Shown here piece by piece: positions 1 through 4,788 of a DNA stretch of 11,355 nt; position 1 is the stretch's first letter; each line of letters starts with the position of its first letter. Below the pieces are notes generated by a model. The model was not told where the DNA came from. It searched no databases and saw only the letters and a list, made by a program, of their open reading frames with translations. Source of the DNA: an uncultured Eubacteriales bacterium. GTDB taxonomy: Bacteria; Bacillota; Clostridia; Oscillospirales; Oscillospiraceae. Location: assembly GCA_900549405.1 (NCBI GenBank), contig URNZ01000057.1:1-11355 (forward strand), given 5' to 3'. The position numbers were made by a program, and so were the translations under genes.

Positions 1-1051
1 GGCTGATCCTGCCAATGTCGTTTCTGCCCAGATCCACCAGCATGTTGTGCTCCGCCCGCTCCTTCTCGTCGGCCAGCAGTTCGGCCTCCAGGGCCAGGTC
101 CTCTTCTCTGGTCTTGCCCCGGGGGCGGGTCCCCGCCAGGGGGAAGGTGTGCAGCACGCCGTCCTCCAGCTTCACCAGCGTCTCCGGGGAGGCCCCGGCC
201 AGCTCCATGTCATCGCTGGTGAAATAGAACAGATAGGGGGACGGGTTGGTGGTGCGCAGCATCCGGTACACGTCCAGCAGGGACCCGGCAAAGCCCGCCT
301 CCAGCCGATTAGACAGCACCACCTGGAAGATGTCCCCCTCCCGGATATAGTGCTTGGCCCGCTCCACCATGGCGCAGTAGCTGTCCTTGTCGAACAGGGG
401 CTTCACCGGGGTGGTCAGTCGGCCCGGCTGCCGGGGCAGGGGCTGGCCGTGGCGCAGCAGCTCGGCCATGCGGTCCAGCCGGGCGCAGGCGGCGGGATAG
501 GAGCTGTCCAGGTCCTCCGTGTCCGCGTTGGTGATCAGGACGATCTTCTGCCGGAAGTTGTCAAAGGCGATGACGCTGGAAAACAGCATCAGGTCCAGGT
601 CTTTAAAGTGTTCCTGGTCCTCCGCCGTCAGGTGCAGACTGGGTTCGGCATACTTGATGTAGTCATAGGCGAAGTAGCCCACCAAGCCGCCGGTGAAGGG
701 GGGCAGGCCCTGGAGCCGGGGGCTCTTATACCGGGCCAGCAGGTCCCGCAGCACCGGACCGGGGACGGAGAAGCGGGTCTCGGTCTCCCCTGTCTCGCTT
801 TTCAGCTGGACGATGCCGTCTTTACAGGTGACCTCCAGGCTGGGCTCGAAACCCAGGAAGGAGTACCGGCCCCAGCCCTGGCTGTCGGCGGCGGACTCCA
901 GCAGAAAGCAGTGGTTGTCCTGTGAGCGCAGAATGCGCAGGGCCTGGATGGGGGTGATAAAGTCGCTGAGCAGTTCCCGCGTCACGGGGACCTGTCCATA
1001 GGGGCCGCTCTGGGCCAGGGCCCGGGCCTCTTTCAGCGTGGGATAATACAT
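1..1051 (-). CDS. trpE: Anthranilate synthase component I (5' part; runs off the left edge)
   Basis: TrpE uses glutamine-derived ammonia (with TrpG) to convert chorismate to anthranilate, the first committed step of tryptophan synthesis in the cytoplasm. About 350 codons are present; the family is usually near 490-500, so the end of the chorismate-binding domain lies outside the window. Visible marks are the LLES motif at residues 50-53 with GRYSFLGF at 61-68, the tryptophan feedback-inhibition pocket of the N-terminal domain. Further on are GDIFQVVLSNR, the NPSPYLFYF segment, AGASPETLVK and, at the cut edge, LVDLGRNDIGRIS, typical of the chorismate-binding domain. LLES and the T-box for tRNA-Trp favour TrpE over PabB. 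The ATG at 1051 has an AGGAGG site at 1057-1062. It is probably the first gene of a trp operon continuing leftwards. Confidence 0.95.
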   Translation of the reverse strand, partial: MYYPTLKEARALAQSGPYGQVPVTRELLSDFITPIQALRILRSQDNHCFLLESAADSQGWGRYSFLGFEPSLEVTCKDGIVQLKSETGETETRFSVPGPVLRDLLARYKSPRLQGLPPFTGGLVGYFAYDYIKYAEPSLHLTAEDQEHFKDLDLMLFSSVIAFDNFRQKIVLITNADTEDLDSSYPAACARLDRMAELLRHGQPLPRQPGRLTTPVKPLFDKDSYCAMVERAKHYIREGDIFQVVLSNRLEAGFAGSLLDVYRMLRTTNPSPYLFYFTSDDMELAGASPETLVKLEDGVLHTFPLAGTRPRGKTREEDLALEAELLADEKERAEHNMLVDLGRNDIGRIS

Positions 1052-1056
1052 CTTGA

Positions 1057-1062
1057 CCTCCT
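1057..1062 (-). promoter_or_regulatory. Ribosome binding site of trpE
   Basis: AGGAGG, five bases before the ATG at 1051. It lies just downstream of the T-box terminator, so trpE is only translated from RNA that escapes termination. Confidence 0.8.
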
Positions 1063-1074
1063 GTCTCAGGGATG

Positions 1075-1117
1075 AAAAAAAGACTCGTCCCTGACAAATG
1101 TTTGTCAAGGACGAGTC
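1075..1117 (-). terminator. Rho-independent terminator of the trp T-box leader
   Basis: Stem GACTCGTCC (1109-1117) pairs with GGACGAGTC (1082-1090). The helix continues, after one C/A mismatch, through TGACAAA/TTTGTCA (1092-1107) with a 2-base loop. It is followed on the minus strand by a run of seven U (1075-1081). This is the 'off' structure of the riboswitch. Confidence 0.95.
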
Positions 1118-1367
1118 TGAAAAAACAGTCTCGCGGTGCCACCTTGCTTCGCGGCTTTGGGCCGCGCACTTTGCGGGATACCAACATATCCCCGGCAACT
1201 GACGTATGCCTCCACGTCGCAAAATACTGAGCCTTTCGGCCGTTCCTTGCGCCCTCCGTGATCCATTTGCCTGCCTGCGTTCTATCCGGCTCTCAGCCGC
1301 CCGGACTCTCTGTAAGGGCACAACAGACGTTATCTTCACATCAATGGTTTAGCCTAATGAAGTTGTC
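1075..1367 (-). ncRNA. T-box riboswitch leader specific for tRNA-Trp, upstream of trpE
   Basis: The T-box sequence AAGGTGGCACCGCG lies at 1132-1145. Stem I closes by pairing GUGCCCU (1315-1321) with AGGGCGC (1249-1255); the 5' side carries an AGAGAG element, and the 3' side contains UGG at 1263-1265, the tryptophan codon, followed by A. The T-box bulge reads UGGC, which pairs with GCCA; bacterial tRNA-Trp normally has G at the discriminator position, so both contacts point to tRNA-Trp. Further hairpins are GACGT/ACGTC (1201-1218), GGGATA/TATCCC (1175-1192) and CGCGGC/GCCGCG (1150-1166). The antiterminator can form by AAGG with CCTT, CGAG with CTCG and CTG with CAG, competing with the terminator at 1082-1117. 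Uncharged tRNA-Trp should stabilise the antiterminator and switch trpE on. The 5' end is inferred from the promoter. Confidence 0.93.
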
Positions 1368-1373
1368 GTCCGC

Positions 1374-1402
1374 ATTATAAGCCCATCCCGCCCATTTGTC
1401 AA
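1374..1402 (-). promoter_or_regulatory. Promoter of trpE (vegetative type)
   Basis: TTGACA (1397-1402) and TATAAT (1374-1379) with a 17-base spacer, a perfect match to the SigA consensus. A-tracts just upstream (about 1403-1435) could act as an UP element. The expected start point is near 1367, giving a leader of about 315 bases that contains the T-box. Confidence 0.92.
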
Positions 1403-1494
1403 TCACTTTTTTCCGCGTGACTGAAATTTTTTCCCGTCCCCCCTCCCCTGTTCCCCCGGGAAGAAAAAAATCGAAGCCGCCGGAAAAGAAATGC
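1403..1494. other. Spacer between divergent trpE and tRNA-Gly promoters
   Basis: AT-tracts and a C/T-rich stretch; no gene is supported. Short open frames here on the minus strand overlap the tRNA and the T-box promoter and have no family resemblance. Confidence 0.5.
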
Positions 1495-1523
1495 TTGCAT
1501 TTTGGTCCCGGCTTTGCTATAAT
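1495..1523 (+). promoter_or_regulatory. Promoter of tRNA-Gly
   Basis: TTGCAT (1495-1500), a 17-base spacer and a perfect TATAAT (1518-1523). It ends 18 bases before the tRNA, the usual arrangement for a single stable-RNA gene. Confidence 0.85.
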
Positions 1524-1541
1524 GAGCAAGTAAAGTTTGAT

Positions 1542-1615
1542 GCAGGTATAGTTCATCGGTAGAACGCGACCTTCCCAAGGTCGATAGGAGGGTTCGACTC
1601 CCTTTACCTGCTCCA
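1542..1615 (+). tRNA. tRNA-Gly, anticodon CCC, CCA encoded
   Basis: A full cloverleaf can be folded. The acceptor stem is GCAGGTA (1542-1548) with TACCTGC (1605-1611). The anticodon stem is CGACC/GGTCG (1567-1571 and 1579-1583) around loop TTCCCAA, with anticodon CCC at 1574-1576. The T-arm is GGAGG-GTTCGAC-TCC-like, with GGTTCGA at 1591-1597. The discriminator is T at 1612 and CCA is encoded at 1613-1615. It reads GGG codons. It is a solo gene with its own promoter and terminator. Confidence 0.96.
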
Positions 1616-1653
1616 AAAAAGAGACATCTGCCTATAGCAGATGTCTCTTTTTT
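1615..1653. terminator. Bidirectional terminator between tRNA-Gly and the sigma/anti-sigma operon
   Basis: Perfect 11-bp stem GAGACATCTGC (1621-1631) / GCAGATGTCTC (1637-1647), loop CTATA, followed by T6 (1648-1653) and preceded by A6 (1615-1620). It can therefore stop both the tRNA transcript (plus) and the convergent operon ending at 1719 (minus). Confidence 0.93.
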
Positions 1654-1718
1654 ATTCCATTGTGAGGAAGACCGCAATGATGGCGGGCAACTTCTGTCAT
1701 CAGAAACCGTCCTTCGCT

Positions 1719-2279
1719 TCACTCCCCCAACCAATCCGACAGCAGCACCTGCACCTCCCCGATCTGTTGGGACATATTCAGGTACTCCTGGGCCACGGCG
1801 GCGTTATTGGGGTCATACTGCACGTCGGAGGGCAGGATGAGAAAGTATGTCTCCTTCGGTGTGGAGGCGATGACATACTGCCGGGCGGCGAAGTCCGCAG
1901 CCGGGTCGCAGCTGCCCTGGCGGCACTCCACCGTGAAGAGATAGCCCGCATCGTCCAGGCCCTCCCCCGTCCGGGCGGCGCGGAGGTACACGCCCAGAGC
2001 GCCGTTCTGAATGTCATAACCGCACTTTCCCCGCCAGCTCTCCGGCAGGACCACCGTCACCCCCGTCTCCGGGATGGGGATGGTCTCCGGCCCCCTGCCC
2101 CCGGACAGGGCCCCCGCGGCAAAGCTGGCCGTCATCAGAACAGCCGCCGCCGCCAGGGCCAGGGTCCGGCGGAGGCGGCCCGTTCTCCTTCGCCGCCCGT
2201 AATTGGGGGCCTGCCCCGCGCTCTCGATCAATCGCTGGTCGATGTTCCCCACGTTCTCCGCCAATTCCCTCGCCGTCAT
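1719..2279 (-). CDS. Single-pass membrane protein, probable anti-sigma factor
   Basis: 186 residues. The first 38 form a short cytoplasmic part (TARELAENVGNIDQRLIES, then an Arg-rich stretch at 29-38). A single membrane helix follows at about 39-58. The remaining 128 residues should lie outside the cell by the positive-inside rule. The outer part holds VTVVLPESWRGKCGYD (74-89) and three cysteines (C86 and the pair in VECRQGSC), which could form a disulfide. The start ATG at 2279 overlaps the stop of the upstream sigma gene as ATGA, so the two are translationally coupled. That coupling, the topology and the gene order are what suggest an anti-sigma factor. I do not recognise the outer domain, and no zinc-binding anti-sigma motif is visible. 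Alternatively it could be a sensor or a cargo protein of the sigma regulon. Confidence 0.7.
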   Translation of the reverse strand: MTARELAENVGNIDQRLIESAGQAPNYGRRRRTGRLRRTLALAAAAVLMTASFAAGALSGGRGPETIPIPETGVTVVLPESWRGKCGYDIQNGALGVYLRAARTGEGLDDAGYLFTVECRQGSCDPAADFAARQYVIASTPKETYFLILPSDVQYDPNNAAVAQEYLNMSQQIGEVQVLLSDWLGE

Positions 2280-2833
2280 AGCGCCACGCCCTCCTTTTCC
2301 AGATATGCCCGCAGCTTCTTTCGCGTCTGAAACAACATGGATTTGATCTTGCTCTGGCTGTAACCAGTGCGGCGGCAGATGCCGTCTATGGACTCGAAAT
2401 ACCAATACCGCAGAAGGAATATGTTCCGCCGCTCCTCGTCCTGTGCCCACAGGAACGCGTCCAGCAGTTCTTTCAGCCGCCGGGCCTCCACCTCCGTCTC
2501 CACGCTCTCCCGCCCGGACACGCACTCCCCCAGTTCCTCCAAGGAGCGCACCGCCACCGGGTTCCGCTTTTGGGCGTTCACGTGGTCAAACCGCTTCAGG
2601 GCCAGGTTTCTGGCCACCCGGGCCACGAACGCGGAAAAGCGCTCCGGCTTTTGGGGCGGGATGGCGTTCCAAAGGCCCAGATAGGTGTCGTTGACGCACT
2701 CCTCGCTGTCCTCCCGGCTGGACAGAATGTTGTGGGCGATGGTATAGCACAGGCCGCCATATTTGGCCGCCGTCTCGTGGATGGCCCGCTCCGCCCGCTG
2801 CCAATACAGGGCGATGATGTCTCTGTCGTCCAT
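2276..2833 (-). CDS. RNA polymerase sigma factor, sigma-70 family (ECF-like)
   Basis: 185 residues, the usual length of an ECF sigma factor. Region 2 spans about 24-85: GGLCYTIAHNILSSREDSEE, then CVNDTYLGLWNAIPPQ with the conserved D-Y-L-x-x-W pattern, and FSAFVARVARNLALKRFD for -10 recognition. Region 4 spans about 120-180, with ERRNIFLLRYWYFESIDGI followed by a helix-turn-helix in TGYSQSKIKSMLFQTRKKLR that reads the -35 element. Region 3 is absent. The ATG at 2833 has a strong AGGAGGG site just upstream. Its stop overlaps the next gene's start, so it is made together with its probable membrane-bound inhibitor. The signal it answers to and its target genes cannot be read from the sequence. 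Confidence 0.9.
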   Translation of the reverse strand: MDDRDIIALYWQRAERAIHETAAKYGGLCYTIAHNILSSREDSEECVNDTYLGLWNAIPPQKPERFSAFVARVARNLALKRFDHVNAQKRNPVAVRSLEELGECVSGRESVETEVEARRLKELLDAFLWAQDEERRNIFLLRYWYFESIDGICRRTGYSQSKIKSMLFQTRKKLRAYLEKEGVAL

Positions 2834-2873
2834 GTCTGCCCTCCTCTCCCGGTCTTATCGTCCGCTTTCACTG

Positions 2874-2900
2874 ATTATAGTCCGGTTTTCCCGGGTTCGG
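2874..2900 (-). promoter_or_regulatory. Possible promoter of the sigma/anti-sigma operon
   Basis: A clear TATAAT at 2874-2879 lies about 40 bases before the sigma start codon. No good TTGACA is found 16-18 bases upstream; the -35 area reads CAACCGA. AAC is typical of ECF-type -35 elements, so self-activation is possible but not shown. Confidence 0.45.
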
Positions 2901-2930
2901 TTGCAGGGCGGCGAAAAATTTCCGGCGGTC

Positions 2931-3605
2931 TTACAGAAATTCCGACAGCTTTTCATACAGCTTCCGCTCCTCCGGGGAGAGGCGCTGGGTCCAGTCGCCG
3001 GTGTCATTCAGCATGGCCAGCACGTCCAGCAGGGCCTCCCGCCCGCCCTCGGGGGTGGTGTCATAAATCTTGGGCACCACTTGGTCCGCCATTTCCAGCA
3101 GCTTAAACGCCAGGTGCAGCACGGCATTCTGCTCTGCCTCGCTGAAGCGCCCCCGCAGGAAGGTCCGCACCGCCGCCACAAAGGAGAAGGACTCCGCCAT
3201 CAAGTCGTGGAACTCCCCGATGCTGTACCATGAGGCCGCCGTGGCGACAATCAGCGCCAGCAGCACCCCTCCGGCGGCTGCCAATTCCCCCCGCCAGTGC
3301 AGCGCCTCGGGTGAAAGCTGATGGACCAGGAACAGCACCAGCATGGCCGGAAGGTGGCAGCACAGCCCCAAGCTGGACAGGGCCCACGCCCAGTGACGGC
3401 GGCTCACTTGCAGCAGACAGCTGTCCACCAGGACAAAGTCGTCCCAGCCCCGGACGCCCTTCCACCAGACCGCTGGGTCCGCAAGTCCGCAGATACCCCG
3501 CCCCCCGGACTGTAGCCCCGTCAGCACCCACTGACTGACGTGCAGCACATAGGCCAGCAGGATCACCACCGAAACCATGGCCAGATCCAACAAAAACACG
3601 ATCAT
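2931..3605 (-). CDS. Membrane protein of unknown function
   Basis: 224 residues; I do not recognise the family. Three hydrophobic segments are visible, at about 3-25, 74-96 and 107-128. The loop 30-72 is tryptophan-rich (AVWWKGVRGWDD). The C-terminal 95 residues are amphipathic and helical, with charged repeats (LLEMADQVVPKIYDT, LSPEERKLYEKLSEFL), probably cytoplasmic. The ATG at 3605 is preceded by AAGGAG at 3616-3621. It has an almost ideal promoter and a leader of about 100 bases containing repeats, so its expression is probably controlled. The gene ends 97 bases before the sigma gene on the same strand without a clear terminator, so read-through into that operon is possible. No catalytic motif is seen. 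Confidence 0.75.
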   Translation of the reverse strand: MIVFLLDLAMVSVVILLAYVLHVSQWVLTGLQSGGRGICGLADPAVWWKGVRGWDDFVLVDSCLLQVSRRHWAWALSSLGLCCHLPAMLVLFLVHQLSPEALHWRGELAAAGGVLLALIVATAASWYSIGEFHDLMAESFSFVAAVRTFLRGRFSEAEQNAVLHLAFKLLEMADQVVPKIYDTTPEGGREALLDVLAMLNDTGDWTQRLSPEERKLYEKLSEFL

Positions 3606-3634
3606 CTTAACATCTCTCCTTGAAACATAAAAAT

Positions 3635-3680
3635 GGACATAGCGAGCCTGTTTCGCTATGTAAACAGTGTCGCTGTGTCC
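3635..3680 (-). promoter_or_regulatory. Operator-like repeats or leader hairpin before the membrane protein gene
   Basis: In minus-strand order there is GGACACAGCGA (3670-3680), ACATAGCGA (3653-3661) and TCGCTATGT (3637-3645, extended by CC). The last two form a perfect 9-bp inverted repeat with a 7-base loop. The first is a direct repeat of the second with one change and could pair with the third instead. The block lies between the promoter and the ribosome site, about 25-70 bases after the expected start point. It could be a repressor operator (TetR-like spacing) or a leader RNA structure. Confidence 0.6.
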
Positions 3681-3710
3681 AAATATGTATCAAGTATGAA
3701 ATTTGACTGC

Positions 3711-3739
3711 ATTATAACATGACTGTCGAAATTTGTCAA
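3711..3739 (-). promoter_or_regulatory. Promoter of the membrane protein gene
   Basis: TTGACA (3734-3739), a 17-base spacer and TATAAT (3711-3716): a perfect vegetative consensus. The expected start is near 3704. Promoters this strong usually serve abundant RNAs or genes held down by a repressor. Confidence 0.92.
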
Positions 3740-3792
3740 TCTTTTCTTGAAACAGCCCTGGGATCTTGGTTTTTCGCCCCCAAGAAAAGGTC

Positions 3793-3821
3793 TGGAATTT
3801 TCAGAACAGTTGTGCTAATAT
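3793..3821 (+). promoter_or_regulatory. Possible promoter of uppP
   Basis: TGGAAT (3793-3798), a 17-base spacer and TAATAT (3816-3821). This is a weak match; an overlapping TATAGT at 3819-3824 is an alternative -10. It is the best candidate in the divergent gap. Confidence 0.4.
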
Positions 3822-3869
3822 AGTAAAAGAGATTTTATGTCATTTATCATCTGTAAGGAGGTACTTATC

Positions 3870-4721
3870 GTGACCTATCTCATGTCCGCCATTCTCGGCT
3901 TGGTCCAGGGGGTGGCTGAATTCCTGCCCATCTCCAGTTCGGGCCACCTGACCCTGCTCCAGCACTTCTTCGGCATGGAGGAGCCCGACCAGCTGTTCAA
4001 CATCCTGCTCCACTTCGCCACATTGCTGGCGGTGTGCATCTACTATTTCCAGGACGTGCTTGGCATGATTCTGGAGTTCTTCCGGGGCATCGCCGCCATG
4101 TTCTCCCGTCAGCCCGGCCAGGGGGAGCCGCCGGAGACCCGCCGACTGGTCTTTCTGGTCATCGTGGGCACCCTGCCCCTGTTCCTCATCCTGCCTGTGA
4201 AGAAGTATGTAGAGGGCCTGGGCAGCAGCCCCGTGTTCGTCAGTTTCGCCCTGCTGGTCACCGGCTGCATCCTGTTCCTCTCTGACCGCATGGCCACCGG
4301 ACGCAAGACCGCCCGCAGCGCCACTGTGAAGGACGTGCTGCTGGTGGGCGTGGCCCAGGGTATCGCCACCATCCCCGGCCTGTCCCGCTCCGGCTGCACC
4401 ATCTCCGCTGGCATGGCCCTGGGCTTCCGCCGGGAGTTTGCCGTGCGGTACTCCTTCCTCATGTCCCTGCCCGCTGTGTTCGGCGCCACCCTGCTGGAGG
4501 TAAAAGATACGCTCAGTGCCGGGGCCGGTATCCCCGACGGGATGCTTGGCAAGTATCTGCTGGGCATGGTCATCGCCGGTGTGGTGGGCTATTTCGCCAT
4601 CCGCCTGGTGAACCTGCTGGCCGACAAGGGCAAGTTCGGCGCCTTCGCCTATTACTGCTGGATCGCGGGCGCCATCTTCCTGGTGCTCTCCCTGCTGGGG
4701 GTCACCTTTGTCCACGCCTGA
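3870..4721 (+). CDS. uppP: Undecaprenyl-diphosphatase
   Basis: UppP (BacA) removes a phosphate from undecaprenyl diphosphate on the outer face of the membrane, so that the lipid carrier can be reused for peptidoglycan and other wall polymers; raised levels give bacitracin resistance. 283 residues, normal for the family, almost entirely hydrophobic with about eight membrane segments. Motif 1 is at residues 10-26, GLVQGVAEFLPISSSGH, with E17, the serines at 22-24 and H26. Motif 2 is at 170-182, PGLSRSGCTISAG, with R174. I chose the GTG at 3870 because AAGGAGG at 3855-3861 sits eight bases before it and the protein then starts like other family members; an in-frame ATG at 3837 would add 11 odd residues and has no ribosome site. 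The next gene follows after 67 bases with no terminator seen, so the two may be cotranscribed. Confidence 0.95.
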   Translation: MTYLMSAILGLVQGVAEFLPISSSGHLTLLQHFFGMEEPDQLFNILLHFATLLAVCIYYFQDVLGMILEFFRGIAAMFSRQPGQGEPPETRRLVFLVIVGTLPLFLILPVKKYVEGLGSSPVFVSFALLVTGCILFLSDRMATGRKTARSATVKDVLLVGVAQGIATIPGLSRSGCTISAGMALGFRREFAVRYSFLMSLPAVFGATLLEVKDTLSAGAGIPDGMLGKYLLGMVIAGVVGYFAIRLVNLLADKGKFGAFAYYCWIAGAIFLVLSLLGVTFVHA

Positions 4722-4788
4722 GTTTTTCTGACCCCCCTCTCCCCTGACGGGACACCCCTAACCACCTGACGAAAGGAACTGGATCGCC

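Noticed and set aside
47..925. Long plus-strand open frame, 292 codons
   Set aside because: Lies opposite trpE, whose motifs are unmistakable; its translation is Gly/Gln/His/Val-rich, a typical GC-rich antisense shadow.
1341..1734. Two minus-strand open frames over the tRNA region
   Set aside because: They run through the tRNA-Gly gene, its terminator and the trpE promoter; no ribosome site or family resemblance.
3837..3869. In-frame ATG upstream of the chosen uppP start
   Set aside because: No Shine-Dalgarno before it, and AAGGAGG lies between it and the GTG at 3870.
3840..4715. Minus-strand open frame, 291 codons, opposite uppP
   Set aside because: Shadow of uppP; rich in His/Gln/Gly/Asp with no recognisable motif.
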